From the NCBI GenBank assembly GCA_049841275.1, contig JASGDN010000091.1, forward strand, positions 24,407-88,406: a stretch of 64,000 nucleotides of DNA. Direction: 5' to 3'. The position numbers and the translations under genes are program-made. Under the pieces are notes generated by a model. That model worked only from the letters and a program-made list of their open reading frames with translations. It was not told where the DNA came from and ran no database searches. Numbering within the stretch: position 1 is the first letter of the stretch; every line of letters starts with the position of its first letter. The stretch is from JASGDN01 sp049841275 (GTDB taxonomy: Bacteria > Chloroflexota > Chloroflexia > Thermomicrobiales > UBA6265). This document shows positions 1-8,789 of this stretch, in pieces.

Positions 1-1
1 T

Positions 2-763
2 TATGCGGATAGCCTGGTCAAGCTGAACGGGCAGACCGCGGTCATCGAGTGGTTCCTGAACATCAAGCCACACGACATCTTCGACCTGGACAACCACCTC
101 TCGCCGATCCTGGCGACGATCTCCCGCAACGGGGTCGACACGGACGTGGTCTACAGCTCCGGCAAGCACGGCCTCGTTGTCTGCGCGGATGCGGCGTCGG
201 GTGTGGAGATCTGGCGCACACCCGTCGGCAAGCACAGCAACGACAATCTGCAGGAGCTTCCCGACGACGAGTATGTGGAGGTCTTCCCTGGCACGCTCGG
301 TGGTGTGGAAACGCCGTTCGCCTACGCGCAGGGCGTGGTGCTGGTGCCGGTCTACAACATGGCGTCCTACTACAATTCCACCGGGATCAGCGCCGAAGGC
401 ATCGACATCACCAAGACGACCGGCAACCTTGTCGCGCTCGATGCGGGCACGGGAAGCACGCTCTGGGATGCCGAACTGCCTGCCGGGCTATTGGCCGGGG
501 CGACGGTGGTGAACGACCTGGTGTTCACTGGCTCGCTGGATGGGGTCGTCCGCGGCTTCACCATTGCGGATGGCAAGCAGGTCTTCAGCTGGCAGGCGCC
601 AGCCGGGCTGAATGCGCCATTTGCCATTTCCGGCGATACGCTCTTCGTTCCGGCGGGTGGCCCCCTGGTTCCCTCGAAGGACACCGTGGCTCCCGACCAG
701 CCCAAGATGCAGCTTGTCGCCCTCAAGCTCGGTGCCTCGGGGGACGCGACTCCCGCGTCCTAA
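2..763 (+). CDS. PQQ/BamB-like beta-propeller protein, C-terminal part
   Basis: The gene starts left of the window; the frame is open from base 2 and ends at TAA 761-763, leaving about 253 codons. The visible part shows propeller blade repeats such as GNLVALDAGTGSTLW and GVVRGFTIADGKQVFSW, the Ala/Asp-x-x-x-Gly-x-x-x-Trp pattern of quinoprotein/BamB-type propellers. The C-terminus is a short Ala/Thr/Pro/Ser tail. Without the N-terminus it is impossible to tell a PQQ alcohol dehydrogenase-like enzyme from a non-catalytic secreted propeller. A hairpin just downstream ends transcription against the convergent fumarase gene. Confidence 0.75.
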   Translation, partial: YADSLVKLNGQTAVIEWFLNIKPHDIFDLDNHLSPILATISRNGVDTDVVYSSGKHGLVVCADAASGVEIWRTPVGKHSNDNLQELPDDEYVEVFPGTLGGVETPFAYAQGVVLVPVYNMASYYNSTGISAEGIDITKTTGNLVALDAGTGSTLWDAELPAGLLAGATVVNDLVFTGSLDGVVRGFTIADGKQVFSWQAPAGLNAPFAISGDTLFVPAGGPLVPSKDTVAPDQPKMQLVALKLGASGDATPAS

Positions 764-795
764 CCGATTCTGGACGGTGTGACACCGCATACCAG

Positions 796-827
796 AACGA
801 CCGGAGGGAGCAATCCCTCCGGTCGTT
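796..827. terminator. Bidirectional intrinsic terminator
   Basis: Perfect 14-bp stem (796-809 with 814-827), loop GCAA, placed between the convergent propeller and fumarase genes. The + strand side is followed by TTCGTT. Confidence 0.75.
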
Positions 828-854
828 TCGTTGAGGCGTCCGGCGGACGGCGGA

Positions 855-2264
855 TCATCCTCCGGCGGCGGCGCCCTTGATGCCCGGCTCCGCGAGTTCC
901 GTCGCATCGAGCAGGTGCGTCAACTCCTCCTCGGTCATCCCGGTCTCCTCAACGGCCACCTCGATCACCCGGCGCTTCTCCGCGTAGGCGCGCTTGGCGA
1001 TCTTTGCGGCGTTGTCGTAACCGATGATGGGATTCAACGCGGTGACCATGATCGGGTTCTTGTCGACCAGGTCGGCGATGTGGGCCTCGTTGACCGTGAA
1101 CCCGGCGATCGCCTTGTCCGCCAGGACTGTCGTCACGGTGGAAAGCAACTCGATGGATTGCAGGAGATTGTGCGCGATCACCGGCAGCATCACGTTCAGT
1201 TCGAAATTGCCATGCTGGGCCGCGATCGCGATCGTTGCGTCGTTGCCGATCACCTGGGCCGACACCATCATCGTCGCCTCGGCGATCACCGGGTTGATCT
1301 TGCCCGGCATGATCGACGAACCCGGTTGCAACGCCGGGAGCACGATCTCGCCGAGCCCGGCGATCGGACCGGAATTCATGAGGCGGAGATCGTTCGCGAT
1401 CTTGATCAGCCCCAGCGAAAGCGCGCGCAACTGGCCGCTGAGTTCGGCGGCGGTCTCCTGCGCGGCCTGTGCCTCGAAGTGATTGGGGGCCTCGACGAAG
1501 GGATGCCCGGTCCGCTCCGAGAGCTTTGCGGCCACCTTCGCGCCGAACTCCGGATGCGCGTTCAGGCCGCTGCCCACCGCCGTGCCGCCAATGGCGAGCC
1601 GTGCGACGCGGGGCAACGTGCTCTCGATCCGCTCGATGGCGTGGCGGATCTGGGAGGCCCAGCCGCCGACCTCGTCGCCCAGCCGGACTGGCGTCGCGTC
1701 CATCAGGTGGGTGCGCCCGGTCTTCACGATGTCGTGCGTTTCGGCCGCACGCCGCTCCAGCGTTTCCGCGAGATGCGTGAGCGCGGGAAGCAACTGCTCG
1801 GCGGTGGCGGTGTAGGCCGAGACGTGGATGGCGGTCGGGATCACGTCGTTCGAGCTCTGGCCCATGTTGACGTGGTCGTTCGGGTGGATCTTCTGGTCTG
1901 AGGCGATCTGGTTGGCGCGGGTGGCGATCACCTCGTTGGCATTCGTGTTCGTAGACGTACCCGAACCCGTCTGGAAGATGTCAAGCGGGAACTCAGCGTC
2001 GAGCGTGCCATCGATCACCTCGGTTGCTGCTGCCTCGATAGCGGCCGCTTGCGCCGGATCGAGCAGCCCGAGGTCCATATTGACGGCCGCTGCCGAGGCC
2101 TTCACGAGACCCAGCGCGTGGAGGAAGGCCCGCGAGAAGCGGATGCCACTGATCGGGAAGTTCTCGATCGCCCGCGCCGTGCCCGCACCGTAGAGGGCGT
2201 TGGCCGGGACGTGCATCTCGCCCATGCTGTCGCGAACCGTTCGTGTCCCTTGATCCTGACTCAT
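855..2264 (-). CDS. fumC: Class II fumarate hydratase
   Basis: Reversible hydration of fumarate to L-malate in the TCA cycle, as a cytosolic homotetramer. The 469-aa product has the usual class II length. It shows SGTSTNTNANEV near the active site, HPNDHVNMGQSSND (the HPND form is typical of fumarases rather than aspartase), TGRTHLMDATP, and the superfamily signature GSSIMPGKINPV. The frame is open 7 codons further up, but the ATG at 2264 follows GGGAG at good spacing and is preferred. Aspartate ammonia-lyase is the main alternative; HPND and DATP argue against it. Confidence 0.93.
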   Translation of the reverse strand: MSQDQGTRTVRDSMGEMHVPANALYGAGTARAIENFPISGIRFSRAFLHALGLVKASAAAVNMDLGLLDPAQAAAIEAAATEVIDGTLDAEFPLDIFQTGSGTSTNTNANEVIATRANQIASDQKIHPNDHVNMGQSSNDVIPTAIHVSAYTATAEQLLPALTHLAETLERRAAETHDIVKTGRTHLMDATPVRLGDEVGGWASQIRHAIERIESTLPRVARLAIGGTAVGSGLNAHPEFGAKVAAKLSERTGHPFVEAPNHFEAQAAQETAAELSGQLRALSLGLIKIANDLRLMNSGPIAGLGEIVLPALQPGSSIMPGKINPVIAEATMMVSAQVIGNDATIAIAAQHGNFELNVMLPVIAHNLLQSIELLSTVTTVLADKAIAGFTVNEAHIADLVDKNPIMVTALNPIIGYDNAAKIAKRAYAEKRRVIEVAVEETGMTEEELTHLLDATELAEPGIKGAAAGG

Positions 2265-2412
2265 GCCGTTCTCCCGTAGGTGCATGGACCGCCCGGTCTC
2301 CGGGCGGCGCGCATCGTTGCGCGATGCCGTCGACGTGACCGCGGTCGCGGTTGCCTTTTCGGGGACAGTGTACCGCCGCTTCGGCGAGACCGGACACGAT
2401 CCGGGTACGAAG

Positions 2413-2440
2413 AACGGAGTGGTCGTCGAACCACTCCGTT
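2413..2440 (-). terminator. Intrinsic terminator after the first PPOX gene
   Basis: Perfect 11-bp stem (2413-2423 with 2430-2440), 6-nt loop, about 25 nt past the stop of the minus-strand PPOX gene and before fumC. The minus side is followed by a short T/C tract. Confidence 0.65.
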
Positions 2441-2464
2441 GCGTTCGCCGGATTGGAGAGCAGG

Positions 2465-2860
2465 TTACATGGTCGTCCAGGATTCGACGTCGATGGAGGT
2501 CTTCAGACGCTTCTCGCCGGGAACACCGAATGCGAAATCCGCGCCCGTGTACTTGCGGGCGATCCGGTTGATCGTGGCGTTATCGGTATCCTCCACGATT
2601 TCGCTCACCGTGCCGCGCACTTCCAGGTAGCGTTGCGGGTTGGTCGCGTCGGTGAAGCAGAGCGCGAGGTGCGGATTCTTGCGCAGATTCCAGTATTTCT
2701 TCTTGTCGGAGGTCAGGCTTAGCCAGATCTTGCCATCTTCGAAGAGGAACCACGATGGGTTGACCTGCGGCCGGTTCTCGGCATCGACTGGCGCGATGGT
2801 GACGAGGATGGTGCTTTCCAGCAGGTCGTTAAAGGTGTCGGGGAAATGGCCTTGGGGCAT
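2465..2860 (-). CDS. PPOX-class flavin/F420-binding protein (copy 1 of 3)
   Basis: 131 aa, one split beta-barrel of the pyridoxamine-phosphate-oxidase fold. It begins PDTFNDLLESTILVTIAPVDA, then NRPQVNPSWFLFEDGKIWLSLTS and RKNPHLALCFTDATNPQRYLEVRGTVSEI, the usual order in the PPOX-class F420-dependent/FMN family. These proteins bind F420 or FMN and reduce varied small molecules; the substrate cannot be read from sequence. It is the first of three tandem homologues on the same strand (2465-3790), and a terminator follows it. Confidence 0.85.
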   Translation of the reverse strand: MPQGHFPDTFNDLLESTILVTIAPVDAENRPQVNPSWFLFEDGKIWLSLTSDKKKYWNLRKNPHLALCFTDATNPQRYLEVRGTVSEIVEDTDNATINRIARKYTGADFAFGVPGEKRLKTSIDVESWTTM

Positions 2861-2962
2861 GGTGTTGTCCTTGCTGTCGTCGGCGCACCATTACGAGCGC
2901 AGCGCGCCGTGTCTGTCACTATCCTAGCGAAGGATGGCTACGATAAGTACGTGTATGCGACG

Positions 2963-3358
2963 CTATTGCCCGGTCCAGCGTTTCGGGACGAAGGTCATGC
3001 GGAACCGGGACTCGCCCACCTTGCCGAACGTCACATCCTTGCCGGTGTACTTCCGCGCGAGGATGTTCACGAAGCCGAGATCGTCGTAGGGGAAGATTTC
3101 GACGACCTCGCCGCGCAGCTCCAGATAGTGATGCGGATCGTTCGGCGAGAGGAATGAGAGGGCGATGCGTGGATCGCGCTGGATATTGCGCAGCTTCTGC
3201 GTGTCGCCCTTCACGCCAAACAGGATGCGATCGCCGTCACGCAGGAACCAGATCGGGTTGACCTGTGGGGCGCCGTCCGGCCCAATTGTCGCGAGATTCG
3301 CGAGGACGGTACTGTCCAGCAGGTCGTTGAAGTGGTTGGGAATGGGAGGTTCGGGCAT
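2963..3358 (-). CDS. PPOX-class flavin/F420-binding protein (copy 2 of 3)
   Basis: 131 aa, same fold and length as the neighbour downstream and clearly its closest relative here: PNHFNDLLDSTVLANLATIGPDG, APQVNPIWFLRDGDRI and RDPRIALSFLSPNDPHHYLELRGEVVEI. AAAGGA lies about 10 nt before ATG 3358. The pair 2465/2963 looks like a tandem duplication; the third copy is more diverged. Cofactor type (F420 or FMN) is not decidable by eye. Confidence 0.85.
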   Translation of the reverse strand: MPEPPIPNHFNDLLDSTVLANLATIGPDGAPQVNPIWFLRDGDRILFGVKGDTQKLRNIQRDPRIALSFLSPNDPHHYLELRGEVVEIFPYDDLGFVNILARKYTGKDVTFGKVGESRFRMTFVPKRWTGQ

Positions 3359-3388
3359 GGAACAGATCCTTTCTAGGGTGCTTTGGGG

Positions 3389-3790
3389 CTAGATGCCTTC
3401 CTGTTTCGTGATACGTTCCACCAGGATACGCGTGGCATGGCGCATCGTGCCCGGTGGTTCGATATCGACATCCTTGCCGGTGTACTTGATCGCGATGTCA
3501 CGCTCCAGCGCGCGATCCGGATCGGGCACAAGCGTGTCGACACGGCCGCGAAGTTCCAGATAGCGCGTCGGTTCGGCTGGATCGACGATCACGACCGAGA
3601 TACGGGGATCGCGCCGAAGATTCCTGAGCTTCTGCCGGCCCTCGACGAGGCTGATATGGACGGCATCCTCACGCCAGAGGAACCAGAGTGGGGTGGTCTG
3701 CGGCTCTCCATGCGGTCCGATGGTCGAGACGAAGGCGACGGCCTTCGCGGTCAGGAGCGGACGTAGGGATTCCGGAATCGTGGTCGTCAT
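3389..3790 (-). CDS. PPOX-class flavin/F420-binding protein (copy 3 of 3)
   Basis: 133 aa from ATG 3790, preceded by GGAG; an upstream in-frame extension to 3904 has no family similarity and is rejected. Motifs: LLTAKAVAFVSTIGPHGEPQTTPLWFLW and RRDPRISVVIVDPAEPTRYLELRGRVDTL. It lies 30 nt upstream of copy 2 on the same strand, so the three may be co-transcribed. The adjacent, divergent LLM-class oxidoreductase makes an F420-related role plausible, since both families often share that cofactor; this is inference. Confidence 0.85.
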   Translation of the reverse strand: MTTTIPESLRPLLTAKAVAFVSTIGPHGEPQTTPLWFLWREDAVHISLVEGRQKLRNLRRDPRISVVIVDPAEPTRYLELRGRVDTLVPDPDRALERDIAIKYTGKDVDIEPPGTMRHATRILVERITKQEGI

Positions 3791-3996
3791 GAAATGCTCC
3801 GGGATGTGAACGCCGGTCGATACGCGTTCGATTGTCGTCCAGTGGCAGGGACGGAGGAAAGCGGCGCGTCCTCGCCGTCCGGGTGGTTCGGTTGCCCTCG
3901 CCAACCGGCGCTACTCTTGCGATGATGGTGTCAAGGCATTTCGCAACACCACGCGCCGCATCGCCCGGATGCGGCCGGAAAGGACGACACGCGCAC

Positions 3997-4920
3997 ATGG
4001 CGATCGACGTCTCCATCATGATCGAAGGCCAGGACGGACTATCCTGGCCGCGCTGGCAGCGCATCGCTCGCGCCGCCGAGGATCTTGGCTTCGCCGGACT
4101 CTACCGCTCCGACCATTTCAGTAATCCGGAAGGCCCGTACAAGGACGCGATCGAGACGTGGGTTTCCCTCGCGTATCTGGCGAGCAACACCTCGCGGATT
4201 TCCTTCGGCACGCTGGTCTCGCCGATCTCCTTCCGGAACCCCTCCATCCTCGGCTGGCAGGCCGCGACCATCGACGCTCTTTCCGGCGGGAGGCTTCGGC
4301 TCGGTGTTGGCGCCGGGTGGCAGGCGCGGGAGCACCATTCCTTCGGATTCGAGCTTGGCGATGTGCCCGAGCGGTTCGCTCGCTTCGAGGATGCGTTGCA
4401 GGTCCTGATCCGGATCACGCGGTCGTCCGAGCCGTCTACCTATGAGGGCGAGTATTTCCAGGTCCGGGACGCGCTGATCGAGGTGCGCTCGCCGCGGGCC
4501 GATGGCACGCCGATCACGATTGGCGGCAACGGTCCGAAGCGGACGTTGCCACTGGTCGCGAAGTATGCAGACGAGTGGAATGCGGTCTATCCACGCCTGG
4601 CAGACTATCCGGCCCTGACGGCGACGCTGGACTCGCTGCTCGAAGACGAGGGACGGCCCTCGACAGCGGTCAAGCGTACGGCCATGTCGCGCCTGCTCGT
4701 GGGCAAGGATGATGCGGACCTCGCCACGCGCATCGACCCCGCGAAGTTGGCCGATTTGAAGGAGCGTGATGCTCCGGTCGGCACGCCGTCCGAGGTCGTC
4801 CAGAAGCTCGGCGAATACGCGGAGGCGGGCATCGAAGGCGTGATGCTCCAGTTCCTCGACATGGACGACATCACGATGCTGGAGACGTTCGCTTCCGAGG
4901 TGCTGCCGCAGCTGAAGTAG
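3997..4920 (+). CDS. LLM-class (luciferase-like) F420/FMN-dependent oxidoreductase
   Basis: 307 aa from ATG 3997, which follows AAAGGA; 55 extra upstream codons are open but carry no family similarity. TIM-barrel features of luciferase-like monooxygenases: RAAEDLGFAGLYRSDHF, SRISFGTLVSPISFRNPSIL, ALSGGRLRLGVGAGW and ITIGGNGPKRTLPLVAKYADEWN. The ending with HxGxPSEVVQKLGEYAEAG-like text fits the F420-dependent TIGR03560-type group. Likely a hydride-transfer enzyme; substrate unknown. Divergent from the three PPOX genes. Confidence 0.85.
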   Translation: MAIDVSIMIEGQDGLSWPRWQRIARAAEDLGFAGLYRSDHFSNPEGPYKDAIETWVSLAYLASNTSRISFGTLVSPISFRNPSILGWQAATIDALSGGRLRLGVGAGWQAREHHSFGFELGDVPERFARFEDALQVLIRITRSSEPSTYEGEYFQVRDALIEVRSPRADGTPITIGGNGPKRTLPLVAKYADEWNAVYPRLADYPALTATLDSLLEDEGRPSTAVKRTAMSRLLVGKDDADLATRIDPAKLADLKERDAPVGTPSEVVQKLGEYAEAGIEGVMLQFLDMDDITMLETFASEVLPQLK

Positions 4921-4957
4921 TGAAAATGGTCCCCGCGTGATGTATCGGGTGAAGGCC

Positions 4958-4989
4958 GAAGGGAGGCATCCAGATGGATGCCTCCCTTC
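4958..4989 (+). terminator. Intrinsic terminator between convergent genes
   Basis: Perfect 14-bp stem (4958-4971 with 4976-4989), loop AGAT, 37 nt after the LLM oxidoreductase stop and before the convergent lipoprotein gene. The remaining 200 nt to 5191 show no gene. Confidence 0.75.
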
Positions 4990-5191
4990 AGCTGTTTCTG
5001 GGCGTTCACGTCTCATCCGGTTCGAGCCGAATTCGATTTGATCGCCGCATTTCGTGGCGGGCGACCACCAGCTGGTTTGGTCGATCACCATTCGGTGAAG
5101 CGGGATCTCGTGGTACGGGTGCCTCGATATCGGCCTCCGGCCGATGGTGGTCGCGCAGACAAGCAGCGCCGCTGCGGAATCGGATTCCGCG

Positions 5192-6010
5192 CTAATTCGG
5201 CGCTTCGATTTCGACTGGGTCGTTGAAGGCGGAGAAGGAGATCATCCGGGCCGATGTGTCGCTGTCGATCGCGAGCAGCGCACCGTCCAGTTCGATGGCG
5301 TGTACCCTCGTGTCCCCATCGATCCAGACCAGGACATCCACCGGGTTCTGCGCGAGTTGTTTCGCCACGTCGGACCCCTCGTTCCCGTTGCCAAGCGTGG
5401 AGGCGATCTTCTGGAAATCGATCTGGCCGGTCACTCGCGTCGTCTGGACGCCGTCGATCTTCTCGTCTCCATCGATCTTCGCGTCCTGCACCGCTTGCAC
5501 GGCCAGCAGCAGGATGATGTCCGGATTCACGAGGGCGAAGAACTGGTTGTCCGCGTTCATCGTTACCCAGCTGCCATCTTCCGCGAGCGGGTCCTGGATC
5601 GAGAAGACACCGTCCAGACCGACGGCGCGGATCTCGATCGTTCCGAACGGCACCTTGGCCTTGATGGTCGCCTGGAAATCCGTCGGCCGGCGGACGTCGC
5701 CGACGACGCTCTCCAGGTTGACGCCGATGGTCGTATCGCCGCCCTGCAGCGTCTCGATCTCGAAATGGAACGTGTCCAGTCCCGCCATGACCTGCGATGC
5801 CTGCTGGAGCAGGGAGACCGCATCCTCGTCGCCGGTCGCTGCGGGCGTTGCCGGTTCCTGCGCGGCTGCCGCCGTCATCGCCCGGAGTGCCGGGGCTACT
5901 GCGACGATGCCCGCTCCGGCGAGCGAACTGAGGATCAGGCGACGGCGTGAAAGCGGCCGGATGAGTGGATGCTGCCATGACGATTCGGGAGCCGGGAGGA
6001 GTGCGGTCAT
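5192..6010 (-). CDS. LppX/LprAFG-like secreted protein with Tat leader
   Basis: 272 aa. The N-terminus has an Arg-rich SRRRLILSSLAGAGIVAVAP leader ending near AAAQEPATPAA, a probable twin-arginine export signal. The mature part (LLQQASQVMAGLDTFHFEIE, FGTIEIRAVGLDGVFSIQDP, GVQTTRVTGQIDF) has the order of the mycobacterial LppX/LprG (DUF1396) fold, a half-barrel that carries lipids across the envelope. No lipobox Cys is evident, so it may be soluble or held by its uncleaved leader. AAAGG precedes ATG 6010. Stands alone. Confidence 0.72.
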   Translation of the reverse strand: MTALLPAPESSWQHPLIRPLSRRRLILSSLAGAGIVAVAPALRAMTAAAAQEPATPAATGDEDAVSLLQQASQVMAGLDTFHFEIETLQGGDTTIGVNLESVVGDVRRPTDFQATIKAKVPFGTIEIRAVGLDGVFSIQDPLAEDGSWVTMNADNQFFALVNPDIILLLAVQAVQDAKIDGDEKIDGVQTTRVTGQIDFQKIASTLGNGNEGSDVAKQLAQNPVDVLVWIDGDTRVHAIELDGALLAIDSDTSARMISFSAFNDPVEIEAPN

Positions 6011-6192
6011 GATGGATGCCTTTCACTGGGGCCGGGCTCCCGGCGTCGTTGCCGGGTCCGGATCTCGGGAGTGCGCCGTGAGCATGGAGCGCGAAGGGTG
6101 AGGATCGCTCGGCGACAATCGCGATGTCCTGATGGTAGCCCACTTGGCATGCGCAGAGATGAAGCGTCCCCCAAGGAAGTGTGGCGATTCTG

Positions 6193-7074
6193 TCACACGC
6201 CATCCGGACCTGGTGTGATGGCGATCATCCGTTGGGCAAGCTCGGCTGGCCAGTCGACGCCGTATTGTTCGGAGACGTTGGCGTTTACCTCCGCGGCGAG
6301 ACGGACGATGCGGCCCAGCGCGACATCCAGATCGCCATCGTCGAGACCCGGCACACAGGCTCGAAATGCCGCGAGCCGTTCCGACGAAATCGCCTGCTCG
6401 ATGCCCGCGATCGCGTCCGAGCTGCGCCAGCGTTCCATTCGGTCGGCCTCCATCCGCAGCAGTCCAGCCAGACTGCCGAGCAGCATGAAATGGATCTCGT
6501 ACCGCGAGGTCATGGAGGGACCGCGCTGGAGCCGGCATCAGGTGCGCACGACGTAGTACCAGAAGTTCGGGATGAAGGTCTCCATGATGGCATGCAGGTC
6601 TGGCGGTACGAGCGATTGGCCAACGATTGCTTCGACATGTGGTCGGAGGAGGCCTTCCTTGTCGACCAGCAGCATGACATCGACGGAAATCGGGGCATTC
6701 GGCCAAGTGCGGATCTGACGCAGGTGCTCCTCGTCCGCGGGATAGAGATTGAAATCGGCACGGATCGGGAACTTGGCCCCATCGAAGGCGCTCCACCAGC
6801 AGATGTCGATCGGCTTGTAGTGCAGGAGCACCGTGCCGAGCTGCTGTTGCCAGGTGTTCCATTCGGCGACGAACCGGTCGTAGGCGGCGGGCCGGATGAA
6901 GAGGGATGAATCGACATCGGACCATCGATCGCCCCGGCCTTCGGAGGTCGAGCCGTAGTCGATCAGGCCGATCACCCGGTCGTCGGCGATCGCGGCGTCC
7001 ACCAGGCGCCGGCGTAACTCATGGTGATTCCTGGGTGCGGCCAGCTTCCCAGGTTGGGAATATGTGGGAGCCAT
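6193..7074 (-). pseudogene. Lincosamide/aminoglycoside-type nucleotidyltransferase interrupted by in-frame TGA
   Basis: The first part (7074-6541, 178 aa, SD AGGA before ATG 7074) holds a polymerase-beta-type nucleotidyltransferase motif, GLIDYGSTSEGRGDRWSDVD, with the G-S...D-x-D residues. It stops at TGA 6540-6538. Reading on in the same frame gives an open stretch to 6193 whose sequence (MLLGSLAGLLRMEADRMER) fits the helical C-terminal domain of Lnu/ANT-type enzymes. One nonsense codon therefore splits a protein of about 290 residues; CGA to TGA would explain it. Readthrough or an internal start at 6513 (no clear SD) cannot be excluded. Divergent from an MFS exporter. Confidence 0.7.
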
Positions 7075-7240
7075 CAACGGTCCTGACGTGAGAGGTGATG
7101 TCGTTCGGGGCAGTATACTGACCACCTGCACTCGCGAGATGCATTCCTCCTGGCACGAGGTGAATGGGCCATTCCATCACGCTCGATCCTTCGACGCGCC
7201 TCGCGTTCTTGCCCCCTTGCAGTCTCCAGGAAAGTCCCTC

Positions 7241-8656
7241 ATGTCCGCCTCCGGTTCCACACCGCCGCCGTCCATCGATTCGATCTGGGCAGGAGCCTAT
7301 CTGCCCCTCTCGATCGGTTCGCTGATGGCCGTCACGGTCGTTGCCTTCCAGGGCCTCGCAATGGCGACCGTCGCGCCGACCGTGGCGGATGCGATCGGCG
7401 GCGAGAATCTCTACGGCTGGATCTTCAGCGCATTCCTGTTGCCGCAGATCGTCGGAACCGTCGTGGGCGGGCAGGAGGTCGACCGCCGTTCGCCGGCTTC
7501 GATCCTGCTCGTTGCGATCGTCATCTTCGCCGGCGGGACGCTGCTGGCGGGGATTGCACCGTCGATCTGGGTGCTCTTCGGCGGGCGTGCCCTGCAGGGA
7601 CTCGGTGCCGGGGCGATGTTCTCGACGGTCTATGCCGTGATCGGCGCGGCCTACCCGGACCATCTCCGGCCGTCGATCCTCGCGGCGATGTCCAGCGCGT
7701 GGATCGTGCCGTCGCTGATCGGCCCGGCGCTGGCCGGGTTCGTTGCCGACCGCATCGGCTGGCGCTGGGTCTTCTTCGGGCTCGTCCCGTTGCTCGTCAT
7801 CGTTCTCGTGTTGGCGCTGCCGGTCTATCGCACGTTCGACCGCGCCCAGTCGGAGGAACCTGCGAGCCGGACCCGCCTGCTGCTCTCGCTTGGCCTGACC
7901 GTCGGGACCGGCATCTTCCTCGCCGGGCTGGAACTGCGCCCGTGGCCGCTTGCCGTGGGTGCTGTGGCCGTCGGACTCGTCGCGCTCGTACCAACCCTGC
8001 ATGGGTTACTGCCGGCAGGGATCTTCACCGCCCGCCCGATGATGCCAGCCGCGATCCTGACTCGCGCCCTGCTGATGGGCGGCTTCCTGATCGGCGAGAC
8101 CTACATGATCCGCGCGTTGAAGGAGTTTGGCGGAGTCTCTGCGACCACCGCCGGGATCGTCCTGACCGTTGGTTCGCTGACGTGGACGGCGGGCTCGTGG
8201 ATTCAGGCTCGATGGGATCAGCGGAGTGGGATGGCGTCGCGCGGTTTCCGCGTGACGGCCGGCGTGGCGATCCTGCTGGTGGGTTGCGGCGGGGTCTTCC
8301 TGACGGTTGCGATCCTGCGCGACATCTGGATCGGTGTCGCGCTTGCGGGCTGGCTGGCGGCAGGACTCGGGATGGGCATCGCCTATACGACCTGCACGAC
8401 CATCGTCTTCGCCTATGCCAAACCGGGCGAGGAGGGCCTCGCCTCCTCGTCCGTGCTCTTGGGGGACCTCTTCATGTCGTCCGTCGGCGTTGGTCTGGGC
8501 GGGGTTGCCTACGCCGTCGCGTCCGGAAGTGGCACCTCGCCGGAAGCGAGTTCCGCGCTGGTGATCGGGATCGGCGTTGCGATCCTGGCGCTGGCGTTGA
8601 CGGCGTCCTTCCGTCTCCGCGCAGGAGATCTTGCCATTGGATCGCATGGAAAGTAG
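7241..8656 (+). CDS. MFS transporter (drug:H+ antiporter type)
   Basis: 471 aa from ATG 7241 with AGGAAAG upstream; the frame is open to 7064 but the extension is not hydrophobic. It shows 12-14 hydrophobic segments. The loop 2-3 motif is VVGGQEVDRRSPASIL (an altered G-x-x-x-D-R-x-G). The motif C-like segment LIGPALAGFVADRIGWRWVFF is typical of drug:H+ antiporters. Likely proton-coupled efflux at the plasma membrane; substrate unknown. It diverges from the broken nucleotidyltransferase with 166 nt between them, where a TATACT sequence could serve as a -10. Confidence 0.85.
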   Translation: MSASGSTPPPSIDSIWAGAYLPLSIGSLMAVTVVAFQGLAMATVAPTVADAIGGENLYGWIFSAFLLPQIVGTVVGGQEVDRRSPASILLVAIVIFAGGTLLAGIAPSIWVLFGGRALQGLGAGAMFSTVYAVIGAAYPDHLRPSILAAMSSAWIVPSLIGPALAGFVADRIGWRWVFFGLVPLLVIVLVLALPVYRTFDRAQSEEPASRTRLLLSLGLTVGTGIFLAGLELRPWPLAVGAVAVGLVALVPTLHGLLPAGIFTARPMMPAAILTRALLMGGFLIGETYMIRALKEFGGVSATTAGIVLTVGSLTWTAGSWIQARWDQRSGMASRGFRVTAGVAILLVGCGGVFLTVAILRDIWIGVALAGWLAAGLGMGIAYTTCTTIVFAYAKPGEEGLASSSVLLGDLFMSSVGVGLGGVAYAVASGSGTSPEASSALVIGIGVAILALALTASFRLRAGDLAIGSHGK

Positions 8657-8703
8657 GGGCGACGTCGTAGCATGGCTGGGCATTCTGCTAAAGGCGAGTC
8701 TTG

Positions 8704-8751
8704 CCTGCATGGGCGATCCTCGCAGCTGCGGCCGGTGATCGCCCATACAGG
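8704..8751. terminator. Hairpin between convergent MFS and ABC genes
   Basis: A 15-bp stem with one mismatch (8704-8718 with 8737-8751) and an 18-nt loop, in the 133-nt gap between two convergent stops. No clear T run. Confidence 0.45.
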
Positions 8752-8789
8752 CCAGGTCTCTGTTTGCCTGACGAGCAGTCTGGAGTGCG

